Shown: positions 8,850-17,934, counted from the stretch's first letter. The stretch is 35,075 nucleotides of DNA from Bacteroidota bacterium (GCA_020048155.1 JAIFMY010000027.1:1-35075), one strand, 5' to 3'. A program made the numbers and translations. Notes: generated from the sequence alone by a model not told the origin.

Positions 8850-10544
8850 ATGAATATTAATGAGCAAAGCTCCCCCTCAGGAAAAATGGTAATGAATGCC
8901 TTGCACCGAAATACCATAAAGGAAGAAATGGCCGTCAATAGCTTCGATATCATAATTATAGGCGGAGGTATTACCGGCGCGGGCATAGCCTTGGATGCTA
9001 CTACGCGTGGATTGAAGGTTGCTTTGGTTGAAAAGAACGATTTTGCATCGGGCACGTCAAGCCGCAGTACAAAATTGGTGCATGGCGGGCTTCGGTATCT
9101 GGAACAGCTTGAGTTGGCTTTGGTAGCCGAGGTGGGCCGCGAGCGCGAGGTTGTATATAAGAACGCTCCCCATATAGTGATTCCCGAAAAAATGCTGCTG
9201 CCTATAATCAAGGGCGGATCGCTTGGCAATTTTACCACTTCTATGGGACTTATGCTCTACGATTTTTTGGCGGGAGTAAAAAAATCGGAAATGCGCGAAA
9301 TGCTCACTCACCAAGAAGTGCTTGAGCGCGAACCTCTACTCGAAAGTGATATGCTGGAGGCTGGCGCTTTGTATTATGAATACAAAACCGACGATTCGCG
9401 TCTGACTATAGAAGTAATGAAAAAGGCTGTGGAAAAGGGCGCCATGGTAATTAATTATGCCGAGGTCTCCTCTTTTGTGCTTGACGAAGGCAAAGTCTGC
9501 GGAGTGCTGGTAGAGGACAATCTTTCGGGCGGCACTTTTGAAATAAAAGGCAAGTATGTGGTGAATGCCACCGGTGCGTGGGTCGATTTGCTTCGTAAAA
9601 AGGACAACTCCCTGAAAGGTAAGAAATTGCACCTTACCAAGGGAATACATATAGTAGTTTCGCGCCAGAAGTTTAATCTGTCGCATGCCATATACTTCGA
9701 CGTGGGAGATAGTCGCATGGTTTTTGCCATTCCGCGCTTCAATATAGTGTATATAGGCACTACCGATACCACTTACACAGGTAACCTAGACGAGCCTACA
9801 ATCGAAAAAAGCGATGTAGAATATCTCATAAAAGCCATTCAACGCATTTCTCCTACCACCAGCCTTACCCTCGACGATGTGGAGTCAGCTTGGGCTGGTC
9901 TTCGTCCGCTTATTCATCAGGAGGGCAAATCGCCATCAGAATTATCGCGCAAAGATGAAATTTTTGAATCCGCATCAGGGCTGCTGTCAATTGCTGGTGG
10001 CAAACTCACCGGGTACAGGCTTATGGCCAAGAAGGTAGTTGACTTGGTTGCAAAAAAAATCCAGAAAAACGAGAATCGGGAATTGCCCAAATGTGCTACC
10101 AAGCAAATACGGCTTGCAGGGGCTGAGTTTGAGTTTCAGGCAGACAGCCTAAAGCTCAACGAATACTGCGAAATGCTATTTGATGAAGCACGCCAAACGG
10201 GTATTGATTTTGAAGATTTCAGGATTTTATTTCACAGGTATGGAGTAAACACACGAGTAGTGACCGAATATGCTTACGACCACTACAACCAAACCAAAGA
10301 TTACAAGCTAAGTTGGCTGCTCGCAGAAACTGAGTATCTGCTCACCCATGAAATGGCTTGCACCCTGTCAGATGTTTTTATAAGGCGCACTGGTAAAATT
10401 CATTTTTTTATAAAAAATATACATCAGGAGCTTCCATGGGTAGCCAACTTCATGGCTCAAAAGCTTGGTTGGACCGATGCCATAAAAGCCTCGCAACTAG
10501 AGCAGATGAATATGCTAGTGCTCAAGGCATCTACCTGGGAATAA
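8850..10544 (+). CDS. glpD: FAD-dependent glycerol-3-phosphate dehydrogenase
   Basis: Oxidises sn-glycerol 3-phosphate to dihydroxyacetone phosphate at the membrane, passing electrons to quinone. The 564-residue sequence has the FAD-binding GGGITGAG (38-45), then the family signature GTSSRSTKLVHGGLRYL (68-84), a mid-protein substrate/FAD region with TDTTYTG, and the late WAGLRPL and SIAGGKLTGYR motifs. The C-terminal domain includes the ETEYLLTHEMACTLSDVF pattern. The ATG at 8850 gives about 25 residues more than minimal homologues before the FAD motif. ATGs at 8892 and 8928 are alternatives, the latter preceded by GGAAGAA. It diverges from the Ig-like lipoprotein and converges with the TPR gene, only 13 bp apart. 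Its GC content is higher than its neighbours'. Confidence 0.95.
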   Translation: MNINEQSSPSGKMVMNALHRNTIKEEMAVNSFDIIIIGGGITGAGIALDATTRGLKVALVEKNDFASGTSSRSTKLVHGGLRYLEQLELALVAEVGREREVVYKNAPHIVIPEKMLLPIIKGGSLGNFTTSMGLMLYDFLAGVKKSEMREMLTHQEVLEREPLLESDMLEAGALYYEYKTDDSRLTIEVMKKAVEKGAMVINYAEVSSFVLDEGKVCGVLVEDNLSGGTFEIKGKYVVNATGAWVDLLRKKDNSLKGKKLHLTKGIHIVVSRQKFNLSHAIYFDVGDSRMVFAIPRFNIVYIGTTDTTYTGNLDEPTIEKSDVEYLIKAIQRISPTTSLTLDDVESAWAGLRPLIHQEGKSPSELSRKDEIFESASGLLSIAGGKLTGYRLMAKKVVDLVAKKIQKNENRELPKCATKQIRLAGAEFEFQADSLKLNEYCEMLFDEARQTGIDFEDFRILFHRYGVNTRVVTEYAYDHYNQTKDYKLSWLLAETEYLLTHEMACTLSDVFIRRTGKIHFFIKNIHQELPWVANFMAQKLGWTDAIKASQLEQMNMLVLKASTWE

Positions 10545-10557
10545 TATTATTAGTGTT

Positions 10558-11895
10558 TCAGAATCTGGCAATTGTGCTTTCTTGAATCCAACATTCTATT
10601 TTATAAGTGGTGCCTTCGGTTACATTGTAAAAGAAGGCATCTGCTTTTTTAGGAAATTGAGCGGAATACGATTGTATGCTGGCATCTATAACCGATGCTA
10701 AAGTTGGATCAATAGTCTTTGCTTTCAGAAGTTTATCCACCGCAGCCCAGTATACAGCCCTTCGGGTAAATTCATCGGCTCCGCAACTTTGCGAAGAAGC
10801 TGCATATGCATTGGCTATGATGATATATGGCGCACCCCAATGCGGATTGTAACTTAAAGCTTTTTGTGCATGGGTGCGAGATTCTTGCCATTTTTTATCT
10901 TCCAATTCCATATTGCTCAGTTCTGCATAGTATTTTGCAATTTCGGTACTGTCGGTACTTAGGATCAAAGCAATAGATTTGAGTTCAATGGCTTTGTTCA
11001 AATATTTATAAGCATCAGTTTTTCGGTTTATTTTTGAATATCCCTTGTAGAGCTGGTACGCCATAGACGACGTAGGGCTAGTTGAGAATAAGTTTTCAGC
11101 AAGACTTAAGAAGCCAGTATCGTTTTGGCATTGCATTTTTTCAGCGAGGTAAATCAGTGCTATTTTATCTTCTTGCATTGTATTTGGGTTTTTAAAACAG
11201 TCGGCCACATATGCCATTATCTGTTCACAGTTGGTTACTGATTTAAAAATCTTCTCGTTGTTGCTAATTGCCAACTCTATTTTGTCAACTTTCTCTTGCC
11301 GCATGCGCTCAGTAAGTGCACTTATATATACAAAATCAGAAATAAATTGCCCCATACTCCTTATTTTGGCTTGTGTAAGCGCTGCCGAAACCAACATAAA
11401 ATGATTGACAGTAGATAATTGACTTTGAGTGCTATCTAATTGCAGCGATTTATATATCCAATCATAAGCCAGTTGCAGATTTTTTGCACTTTTTCTACGG
11501 TAAGTATACATTTCTATCCCTTTCTTTCCCAATACGAAACCCTCTTGCCCGAAATGGACTATGCGCAGATCGTACAAGCGAAGAAGCGTATCTACGAGCC
11601 TGTCTTTCTTTTGTGCATCTTTTTCAACTTCAATACGGTACTTTATGAGTTTTTCTCCATCGAGGTATATGTATTTTGCGAAAGCAGGACAATTGTCCAA
11701 AACATATTGATATGCACCCATAGCATCAGCGTAAGACTCCAATTGCATAAACTCTTTATATACAGAAATTTGTCTGATACATTTCAGACTATCAGATGTG
11801 GGTTTGGAATTTGACTTAACACCCGATTGGGCAGCTACCTGAAGTGAAATTATAAAGATGGAAATAATGCCGAATATTATTTTGCGGAAGTTCAT
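10558..11895 (-). CDS. Secreted tetratricopeptide-repeat protein
   Basis: A 445-residue protein with a signal peptide ending at the VAAQ region (about residue 22). Degenerate helical TPR repeats run from about residue 40 to 400; the clearest are around 298-360 (GYSKINRKTDAYKYLNKAIE, then AQKALSYNPHWGAPYIIIA). The C-terminal segment, with an FPKKADAFFY motif followed by a W-I-x-E-S/T pattern, is typical of periplasmic TPR proteins in Bacteroidota. Likely a periplasmic scaffold or envelope protein; partner unknown. A TAATTTTG box lies just upstream (11920-11927). Confidence 0.8.
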   Translation of the reverse strand: MNFRKIIFGIISIFIISLQVAAQSGVKSNSKPTSDSLKCIRQISVYKEFMQLESYADAMGAYQYVLDNCPAFAKYIYLDGEKLIKYRIEVEKDAQKKDRLVDTLLRLYDLRIVHFGQEGFVLGKKGIEMYTYRRKSAKNLQLAYDWIYKSLQLDSTQSQLSTVNHFMLVSAALTQAKIRSMGQFISDFVYISALTERMRQEKVDKIELAISNNEKIFKSVTNCEQIMAYVADCFKNPNTMQEDKIALIYLAEKMQCQNDTGFLSLAENLFSTSPTSSMAYQLYKGYSKINRKTDAYKYLNKAIELKSIALILSTDSTEIAKYYAELSNMELEDKKWQESRTHAQKALSYNPHWGAPYIIIANAYAASSQSCGADEFTRRAVYWAAVDKLLKAKTIDPTLASVIDASIQSYSAQFPKKADAFFYNVTEGTTYKIECWIQESTIARF

Positions 11896-11919
11896 TTCTT
11901 AATTGGGTTATTTTACCTG

Positions 11920-11927
11920 CAAAATTA
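11920..11927 (-). promoter_or_regulatory. Candidate -7 box for the TPR gene
   Basis: Minus-strand TAATTTTG fits TAnnTTTG and would give a short leader of about 20 bases before the ATG at 11895. No clear -33 element at the standard spacing. Confidence 0.35.
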
Positions 11928-12051
11928 TTCAATAATCAAACCCAGTACTTATATCAATGTGTTAAATTATTAAAAATCAGTTTAATGTAAATTAATAAAA
12001 CAAAATTCATTTTTTTTCTGAAATATGGGCCTTCATTCTCTTCCCAAGTAC

Positions 12052-12420
12052 TTATCCTTTAGGTTCGTCGGCATGCGTACGTGCACGTTTTACAGCATAG
12101 TATGTTGCAATGCTTACAGTAGCTACACCTATGGCTACCCAAAGCCATCTTTTTTTATTTCCCAGAAAGCGCATGGTATTGGCACCCCATTGGCCATCTT
12201 GCATAAAACTACTAAGTATGTTGGGCAAGAAATGAACCAAGGATGAAGATATGGTAGACCCGATGCCGCTTACAACAGTTTCCATGCTCATGCCTTCATT
12301 GAGTTCGTTCAGCCTGCTTTGCAGTTTGTCTTCACGTTTTTTGTTTCTTTTTTTCAAAAACTCTTTGTGATAACGCAAATCTTCGAGCGAAGTAATAGTC
12401 TTATAAACCTTCATCTTCAT
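12052..12420 (-). CDS. Small membrane protein of the YtxH/holin-X operon
   Basis: A 122-residue protein with a charged, basic N-terminal helix (about 15-40; KKRNKKREDK) and an amphipathic middle with several Ser/Ile. One membrane helix lies near the C-terminus (about 92-108; LWVAIGVATVSIATYYA), followed by a short basic tail. I do not know a named family. Its start (ATG at 12420, or 12414) overlaps the end of the holin-X-like gene by about 20 bp, so the two are translationally linked. Probably an inner-membrane accessory protein of the same operon. Confidence 0.7.
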   Translation of the reverse strand: MKMKVYKTITSLEDLRYHKEFLKKRNKKREDKLQSRLNELNEGMSMETVVSGIGSTISSSLVHFLPNILSSFMQDGQWGANTMRFLGNKKRWLWVAIGVATVSIATYYAVKRARTHADEPKG

Positions 12421-12778
12421 CAGGGTCAGTATTTATATTGTTAAACATAGTACCGAGAACAAATTTCATGAACGGCCTAACAATGATGGCTTTTCTGAAA
12501 ATGAGTATGAGAACGGTAATAGCTACATAAACAGTGGCGACTATTAAGAACCCGATTGAAGTTTTGCCCGTAATCTCGCCTATGTAAAAGCCTGCTGACA
12601 TAGATAGGTAAAGAAATAAACCGAAAAACAACAATATGGCGATGAATATAGTAAGTAGCCCACTAAATATCACGAGAAAACGCTCAATAATATCAAGTTT
12701 TATTATTTCGGCTCTCTCTTCCAGATATTTTCGCATTTCCATTGAAAACTCTGAAAATTCTTTTTTTAAATCGGACAC
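12401..12778 (-). CDS. Phage_holin_3_6 (holin-X)-like membrane protein
   Basis: A 125-residue protein with an N-terminal amphipathic, charged helix (about 5-32). Two long membrane helices follow (about 34-58, LVIFSGLLTIFIAILLFFG; about 72-94, SIGFLIVATVYVAITVLIL), then an acidic tail (DPDEDEG). This matches the chromosomal Phage_holin_3_6 / holin-X-like family, which sits beside YtxH proteins in many Bacteroidota. The 'holin' name is inherited and no phage genes are nearby. The start is GTG at 12778, with no in-frame ATG close by. It sits 53 bp after the YtxH-like gene and overlaps the next gene. Confidence 0.8.
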   Translation of the reverse strand: MSDLKKEFSEFSMEMRKYLEERAEIIKLDIIERFLVIFSGLLTIFIAILLFFGLFLYLSMSAGFYIGEITGKTSIGFLIVATVYVAITVLILIFRKAIIVRPFMKFVLGTMFNNINTDPDEDEGL

Positions 12779-12831
12779 AGCGGATGTTTTTTAATTGAAT
12801 GAATAGAACAATATGTTTACTAAAAATATTA

Positions 12832-13059
12832 TCAAACCTTCGGGTTTACCGTTTCGCTTGTTTTTTCTGTAGCCTGATGTATCTTGTCTTTAAACTCATT
12901 CACTTTTTCTTCGCCTCTTTTCTGAATTTCATCCAGATTGTCTATTATTTTCTTACGTGTATTCTCGCCTTTGTCCGGAGCAAAAAGCATTCCCAGACCT
13001 GCTCCAATAGCTGCGCCGGCCAAAAAAGCCGCCAATATTTTAACTCCTGAGTTGTTCAT
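12832..13059 (-). CDS. YtxH domain-containing protein
   Basis: A 75-residue protein. The N-terminal glycine/alanine-rich membrane helix (about 6-27; AAFLAGAAIGAGLGMLFAP) is followed by the characteristic DKGENTRKKI segment and a charged helix (about 35-65). This is the standard YtxH/general-stress architecture: a small inner-membrane protein with an extended helical tail. First gene of a three-gene minus-strand operon with the holin-X-like and small membrane proteins. In Bacteroidota this set is often linked to stress (family knowledge); no specific regulator site is visible. Confidence 0.85.
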   Translation of the reverse strand: MNNSGVKILAAFLAGAAIGAGLGMLFAPDKGENTRKKIIDNLDEIQKRGEEKVNEFKDKIHQATEKTSETVNPKV

Positions 13060-13468
13060 AATTGATTAGTTTTTATTGTACGTAAAGTTAATACTTTTTT
13101 TTTGAAAGTCGTATGAAGTTCAAATGTATATATGCTGCGACTGGAGTACAATTAAAAAATGTTAATGCACCATTTCATCCGCATTTGCTTCCGGATAATG
13201 TAATGCAATGTGTAATGCGGAAAACTATGATATGAATTAAAATATTGTTTAATAAAATACCTTAAAAATATAAACAAAGCGGATTGAAAATTTTGAATCA
13301 ATATTTTTAACAATTAGGTTTGTAACGTCATTAGGATTGATAAATCTTTAACACTATTTATTGAACCAAAGTGATGAACTTACTGAATAATGTGGCATTA
13401 ATAAATTAATTTTGCAAGTCACGATTTAGTATGAATACCACCAAAGATAAACGCGAAATATTGGCCTA
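13060..13468. other. Divergent intergenic region between YtxH and mevalonate operons
   Basis: A 409-bp, very AT-rich region. It includes a nine-T run at 13096-13104, a sequence at 13279-13299 (GCGGATTGAAAATTTTGAATC) that shares a core with a hairpin upstream of the VTC operon, a candidate -7 box at 13407-13414 and the 12-codon leader ORF. It should contain promoters for both directions. No RNA gene recognised. Confidence 0.5.
13407..13414 (+). promoter_or_regulatory. Candidate -7 box of the mevalonate operon
   Basis: TAATTTTG fits the Bacteroidota TAnnTTTG -7 consensus. It would place transcription start near 13420, just before the leader ORF at 13431 and about 50 bp before the isomerase start. 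No TTTG/TTG element at the expected -33 spacing was found. Confidence 0.4.
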
Positions 13469-13469
13469 A
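13431..13469 (+). CDS. 12-codon leader ORF overlapping the isomerase start
   Basis: ATG at 13431 opens a short frame reading MNTTKDKREILA. Its TAA stop (13467-13469) overlaps the isomerase ATG (13469-13471) as TAATG. It begins about 17 bases after the candidate -7 box, so it would be the first ATG of the transcript. It may serve termination-reinitiation coupling. It could equally be chance; expression cannot be judged from the sequence. Confidence 0.35.
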   Translation: MNTTKDKREILA

Positions 13470-14458
13470 TGGAAAGTAGAAAGAAAGATCATATAAATCT
13501 GGCGTTCCAGTCTCAAACAACAACAAACGAACAGGATACCAGATTCATGTATGAACCCATGCTCACAGGCCACCAAACCCGGCAGATTCCTACATTTACT
13601 CTTGCAGGAAAACAAATGGATGTCCCTATTTGGATATCGAGTATGACTGGTGGTACCCAGATGGCTGGTATCATAAACAAAAATCTGGCCCGGGCTTGCC
13701 ATGAATTTGGTATGGGTATGGGGCTTGGCTCTTGTCGCATTCTGCTCGATGATGATACATATTTCTCTGATTTTGATGTACGCCATATTTTAGGCAATAA
13801 AGTTCCGCTTTTTACCAATTTTGGTATAAGCCAGCTCGAACTCATGCTTCAACGGAATGAAATATATAAAATAAACAAGCTGACTGAACGTCTACAGGCA
13901 GATGGTATCATAATCCATGTAAATCCTTTACAAGAATGGTTTCAGCCTGAAGGCGACAAGATACACAAATCGCCTCTGGCATGTATTGAGCAGCTTCTGC
14001 AACTAACACATTACCCTGTGATAGTGAAAGAAGTAGGGCAAGGTTTTGGTTTTGAGAGTATGAAAAGTCTGTTGGCTTTGCCTTTGGCAGCAGTTGAGTT
14101 TGCAGCTTTTGGAGGTACCAATTTTGCTAAAGTAGAACTACTCAGAGCCAAAGGATTGAGGGCCGAATTGCTCGAACCCTTGTCAAAAGTGGGGCATAAT
14201 GCCACTGATATGACTGAAATGTTAAACCGTATACCCCTCGAAAATATAAGAACCCAAAGTATCATCATTTCAGGTGGTATCGGAAACTTCCTTGATGGGT
14301 ATTATTTGATAATGAAATCAAAAGTTCCGGCGGTTTATGGACAGGCTTCAGCATTTTTGAAACATGCACAGGCTAACTACGAGCAACTACAGGAATTTGT
14401 TCAACTTCAGATTGAAGGACTGAAAATTGCTTATAACTATTTGCAAATAAAAGAATAA
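13469..14458 (+). CDS. fni: Type 2 isopentenyl-diphosphate delta-isomerase
   Basis: FMN- and Mg-dependent enzyme interconverting isopentenyl and dimethylallyl diphosphate, in the cytoplasm. The 329-residue TIM barrel shows RKKDHI (4-9) at the N-terminus, ISSMTGG (56-62), the catalytic/metal motif HVNPLQE (150-156, with N152, Q155 and E156), VKEVGQGF (186-193) and the phosphate/FMN-binding GGTNFAKVE (215-223). A C-terminal SGGIGN motif follows. It is slightly shorter than the usual 340-370 residues, yet all motifs are present. First gene of the mevalonate operon, 49 bp before HMG-CoA reductase. The ATG overlaps the stop of a leader ORF. Confidence 0.95.
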   Translation: MESRKKDHINLAFQSQTTTNEQDTRFMYEPMLTGHQTRQIPTFTLAGKQMDVPIWISSMTGGTQMAGIINKNLARACHEFGMGMGLGSCRILLDDDTYFSDFDVRHILGNKVPLFTNFGISQLELMLQRNEIYKINKLTERLQADGIIIHVNPLQEWFQPEGDKIHKSPLACIEQLLQLTHYPVIVKEVGQGFGFESMKSLLALPLAAVEFAAFGGTNFAKVELLRAKGLRAELLEPLSKVGHNATDMTEMLNRIPLENIRTQSIIISGGIGNFLDGYYLIMKSKVPAVYGQASAFLKHAQANYEQLQEFVQLQIEGLKIAYNYLQIKE

Positions 14459-14507
14459 TCTACAACGGTGTATTGATACCGAAAACGGAAGTGTAACTAT
14501 AAGAAAA

Positions 14508-15857
14508 ATGCACATGAGAAAAAGAGAATTGATAGCTGGCTTTTCGAAATTAGACAGATTACAGAAAATAGATAAAGTATTACACCATATACAAGAAGAG
14601 CAAAATATAAAGGCAGAACTAGAAAGTTACAGGCATACAAACCCACAGGTACAGAAGTTGTTTGATGAGTTCAGTGAAAACACAATCACCAATTTCTTTA
14701 TGCCATATGGAATTTCGCCCAATGTGCTCATCAATGGCAAGTTGTATCATGTGCCTATGGTTATAGAAGAAAGTTCGGTAGTGGCTGCTGCTTCCAATAG
14801 TGCCAAATTCTGGTCTACCCGAGGCGGTTTCAAAGCTTCAGTAAAATCGATGCACAAAATTGGTCAGGTACACTTTGTATGGGAAGGCGATGGCGCCAAG
14901 TTGCACTACCTGATGCCTGATATTAAAGAGAGGCTTATAAAACGTACTGCCCTCATTACTTCCAATATGCGTGCACGTGGCGGTGGAATACTTGATATAG
15001 AATTGGTAGATATGACTGCTCAACTCGACAATTACTACCAGTTGAAAGCCACCTTCGATACCCGTGACTCTATGGGGGCCAATTTTATAAATACATGCCT
15101 CGAAGAATTTGCAGCTGAACTTCGAATGTTTTTCCTAGAATGTAAGCATTTTACCGACCATGAACGTGATGTACAAATCATCATGTCTATACTTTCAAAC
15201 TTTACCCCTGAGTGTGTAGTAGAATGCTTGGTAGAATGCCCAATAGACGATTTAGCAGGAGTAGATGATACACTTACCCCGCTTGAGTTTGCTCAGAAAT
15301 TTGAAAAAGCTGTACGTATTGCGCAAATTGATATTCACCGTGCTACTACGCACAACAAAGGCATATTCAATGGCATAGATGCAGTTGCTTTGGCTACCGG
15401 ACAAGATTTCAGGGCCATAGAAGCATGCGGTCATACATTTGCCTCGCGAAATGGCAGATATTCCAGCCTTACTGATGTATCTATTGAGAACGGAGTTTTT
15501 AAATATACACTTACTGTTGCTTTGGCTGTGGGCACCATTGGCGGGCTTACAGCTTTGCACCCATTGGCAAAGCGTTCCCTCCAATTGCTCGACAATCCGA
15601 ATGCAGAACAACTAATGATGATACTGGCTACTATGGGTATGGCCAACAATTTTAGTGCAGTAAAATCTCTGATAACAAAAGGGATTCAGCTAGGACATAT
15701 GAAAATGCATTTGCTCAATATTCTCAATCATTTTGGTGCTACACTTGCCGAAAAAGAAGCTGCAGTAGAACATTTCAAAACCCACAAAGTTTCATTCTCG
15801 GGTGTTGAAGATTTTCTTATATGTATACGTGAAAAAGAAGTCCCTAACACCATTTGA
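14508..15857 (+). CDS. mvaA: Hydroxymethylglutaryl-CoA reductase, class II
   Basis: Makes mevalonate from HMG-CoA, the committed step of the mevalonate route. The 449-residue sequence follows the class II (Pseudomonas mevalonii-like) pattern. It has ENTITNFFMPYGISP near residues 57-71 and the catalytic Glu88 in EESSVVAAAS. The DSMGAN nucleotide-binding motif is at 187-192, catalytic Lys284 is in HNKGIFNG, Asp300 in ATGQDFRAIEA and His397 in QLGHMKMH. All four catalytic residues are present. Class II enzymes in oxidative organisms are sometimes degradative, but the neighbouring kinases and decarboxylase argue for biosynthesis here. A second ATG at 14514 is possible. The next gene starts about 15 bp after its stop. 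Confidence 0.95.
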   Translation: MHMRKRELIAGFSKLDRLQKIDKVLHHIQEEQNIKAELESYRHTNPQVQKLFDEFSENTITNFFMPYGISPNVLINGKLYHVPMVIEESSVVAAASNSAKFWSTRGGFKASVKSMHKIGQVHFVWEGDGAKLHYLMPDIKERLIKRTALITSNMRARGGGILDIELVDMTAQLDNYYQLKATFDTRDSMGANFINTCLEEFAAELRMFFLECKHFTDHERDVQIIMSILSNFTPECVVECLVECPIDDLAGVDDTLTPLEFAQKFEKAVRIAQIDIHRATTHNKGIFNGIDAVALATGQDFRAIEACGHTFASRNGRYSSLTDVSIENGVFKYTLTVALAVGTIGGLTALHPLAKRSLQLLDNPNAEQLMMILATMGMANNFSAVKSLITKGIQLGHMKMHLLNILNHFGATLAEKEAAVEHFKTHKVSFSGVEDFLICIREKEVPNTI

Positions 15858-15871
15858 AACAGCGAATAGCC

Positions 15872-16801
15872 ATGTCTGAAGAATTTCAATCTGTACAATA
15901 TTTCTCAAGAGGAAAACTTATGATTACCGGTGAATACCTGGTACTCAATGGTGCATTATCGCTTAGCTGTCCTACTATTTTCGGTCAGGAAATAAGTCTG
16001 GTACCAACTGATAAGCCTCACCATTACTGGGAGAGCCTTGTACTTGGGCGAAAGTGGTTTGAATGCGCCTTTACATCGGATTTTGAGATACTTGAAACCA
16101 ACAATACCAAAATAGCTGAACGGCTGTTACAAATACTCAAAGTTGCAAACAACCTGAATCCGCATCCACATTTTAAAAGAAGTAAATTGCATTTCCTGAG
16201 TACCACCAATTACAATATCAATTGGGGAATAGGCAGCAGTTCTAGCCTTATTTCAAATATCGGTTATATTTTTAAGCTCGACCCATTGTTTCTCAACAGT
16301 AAAATATCCAAGGGTTCAGGTTATGATGTGGCTACGGCCAGGGCAAAAGGTCCCATATTTTATAGTATCGAAAACGGTATAGGCCAAAGCCGGAACGTAG
16401 AGTTTAATCCGCCTTTTGCAAGTAATTTGTTTTTTATGCATTTGGGCAATAAGCAAGACTCTGCCAAAGAGGTTTCAAACTATCTGAACGAAAAAAATAC
16501 GCAGGAAGCTCATATTGAAAGAATAAGTGCCATCACCAAAAAAGTGCAGAAGACCAAAGACCTAAGCGAATTTATAAAACTGGTTCAGGAGCATGAGAGC
16601 ATTATAAGTTCAGTACTCGAACAGGAGCCCATATCCAGCGGACGTCTGAAAGGTTTTCCGGCAACCCTGAAATCACTTGGAGCCTGGGGAGGCGACTTTT
16701 GTCTTGCGGCATTTGAGGGCAATAAAACAGATTTGCAGAAAGTTGCCAGCTCATACGGAATTACTGAAGTGTTCAAATTTAATGAATTGATACTTACCTG
16801 A
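15872..16801 (+). CDS. GYDIA-family GHMP kinase (probable phosphomevalonate kinase)
   Basis: A 309-residue GHMP-superfamily kinase matching the Bacteroidota GYDIA family that accompanies mevalonate genes. Visible motifs are SRGKLMITGEY (12-22) with the substrate-contact Lys15, and the ATP loop NWGIGSSSS (117-125). GSGYDVA (148-154) carries the candidate catalytic Asp152, and LGAWGGDF (269-276) replaces the usual GSGGG C-terminal loop. It is much shorter than eukaryotic phosphomevalonate kinases (about 400+ residues). Since the operon otherwise has mevalonate kinase and diphosphomevalonate decarboxylase, phosphomevalonate kinase is the missing step it most likely fills; that is inference. ATG at 15872 is preferred over a TTG at 15854 that overlaps the reductase stop. 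Confidence 0.85.
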   Translation: MSEEFQSVQYFSRGKLMITGEYLVLNGALSLSCPTIFGQEISLVPTDKPHHYWESLVLGRKWFECAFTSDFEILETNNTKIAERLLQILKVANNLNPHPHFKRSKLHFLSTTNYNINWGIGSSSSLISNIGYIFKLDPLFLNSKISKGSGYDVATARAKGPIFYSIENGIGQSRNVEFNPPFASNLFFMHLGNKQDSAKEVSNYLNEKNTQEAHIERISAITKKVQKTKDLSEFIKLVQEHESIISSVLEQEPISSGRLKGFPATLKSLGAWGGDFCLAAFEGNKTDLQKVASSYGITEVFKFNELILT

Positions 16802-16832
16802 AAATTTATTCCCAAAAATATTTAAATCAGAA

Positions 16833-17927
16833 ATGAACGTTAATATTACAAGTTTGCCTTATTCCAAAAAAGCACCTGTGCCCATGATAACGCGCTGGAA
16901 AAGTCCGTCGAACATAGCTTTGGTGAAATATTGGGGCAAGCGTGATCATCAGATACCGCAGAATTCTTCGCTTAGTTTTTCATTGAATACTTCATTTACA
17001 GATACCCAAGTAAGCGTTCGCCCAAAAACAGAAAAAGGGGGTGACCTCATTGCACTTAAATTATATCTGGACGAGGTACGCAATCCCAAATTTGAGGATA
17101 AAATAGTCACTTGGTTTAAGCAACTCATTACCGACGCGCCCTATTTATCTCAATTTGAATGGGAGATAAAAACCTCCAATACATTTCCACATTCTTCGGG
17201 CATAGCATCGTCGGCATCAGGCATGAGTGCTCTTGCGCTTTGCCTTACCGATATCGAATATAAAGTGTATGGCAAATGGGATAAAACAGAAGATTTTTAC
17301 CGCAGAGCTTCGTATTTGGCGCGCTTGGGTTCCGGAAGTGCATGCCGCAGTGTATATGGCGGATATACTGTATGGGGGAAGCATGATGCCATTGCGGGTT
17401 CTTCAGACCTTTACGCATTGTCGGTAAGTAAATATATACATCCCGATTTTGCAAGTATGCATGATGCCATCATGATAGTAAGCCGTTCAGAAAAATCAGT
17501 ATCAAGCAGGGCAGGGCATTCACTCATGAACAGCCATCCTTTTGCAAGCCAACGATACTTGCAAGCACAGCAAAACATGGAAAATCTCCTGAATTTTATT
17601 CAGAATGGCGATTTTGAAGGTTTTGCAGAAATTGTAGAAAACGAAGCACTTACTTTGCACTCTCTTATGATGAGTTCTGTACAGTCTTTCATATTGTTGC
17701 AACCAAATAGCCTGGAAATCATTCACCGCATTCGCAATTATAGAAAAAGAACTGGTGTTCCTGTTTGTTTTACAATAGATGCAGGCCCAAATATACATGT
17801 GTTGTACCCGGAAAAGGCACGCGAAGAGGTTTTAAGTTTTATACAAAACGAATTAATTGAATTTTGCGACCAGCAATATTGGATTGACGATAAAACAGGT
17901 ACTGGTCCGTCTAAAGTTATACTTTAA
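16833..17927 (+). CDS. mvaD: Diphosphomevalonate decarboxylase
   Basis: ATP-dependent decarboxylation of mevalonate 5-diphosphate to isopentenyl diphosphate. The 364-residue GHMP-fold protein has SPSNIALVKYWGKRD (24-38, Lys32), the ATP/phosphate loop HSSGIASSASG (120-130), GSGSACRSVYGGY (166-178, with the conserved Arg172) and the catalytic Asp316 in FTIDAGPNIH. These correspond to the key residues known for yeast MDD. The start ATG at 16833 lies 31 bp after the GHMP kinase stop, and the last codons run to 7 bp before the mevalonate kinase ATG, so this is one operon. Confidence 0.95.
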   Translation: MNVNITSLPYSKKAPVPMITRWKSPSNIALVKYWGKRDHQIPQNSSLSFSLNTSFTDTQVSVRPKTEKGGDLIALKLYLDEVRNPKFEDKIVTWFKQLITDAPYLSQFEWEIKTSNTFPHSSGIASSASGMSALALCLTDIEYKVYGKWDKTEDFYRRASYLARLGSGSACRSVYGGYTVWGKHDAIAGSSDLYALSVSKYIHPDFASMHDAIMIVSRSEKSVSSRAGHSLMNSHPFASQRYLQAQQNMENLLNFIQNGDFEGFAEIVENEALTLHSLMMSSVQSFILLQPNSLEIIHRIRNYRKRTGVPVCFTIDAGPNIHVLYPEKAREEVLSFIQNELIEFCDQQYWIDDKTGTGPSKVIL

Positions 17928-17934
17928 AGAAACT

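Noticed and set aside
8777-9238. 153-codon minus-strand frame opposite the glpD start
   Set aside because: It is antisense to the highly conserved FAD motif of glpD and has no family resemblance.
8850-10544. glpD as a recently transferred gene because of its higher GC
   Set aside because: Sampled lines reach about 50-60% G+C against about 37% nearby, but tdh is also raised (about 48%), so strong codon selection in conserved enzymes is a simpler explanation.
12052-13059. Holin-like gene as a sign of a prophage
   Set aside because: The holin-X/YtxH set is a common chromosomal group in Bacteroidota; no phage structural, lysis or integrase gene is near.
17857-17934. Upstream start for mevalonate kinase overlapping the decarboxylase
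   Set aside because: The 26 extra residues are the decarboxylase end read in another frame; the ATG at 17935 sits right before the GHMP motif.
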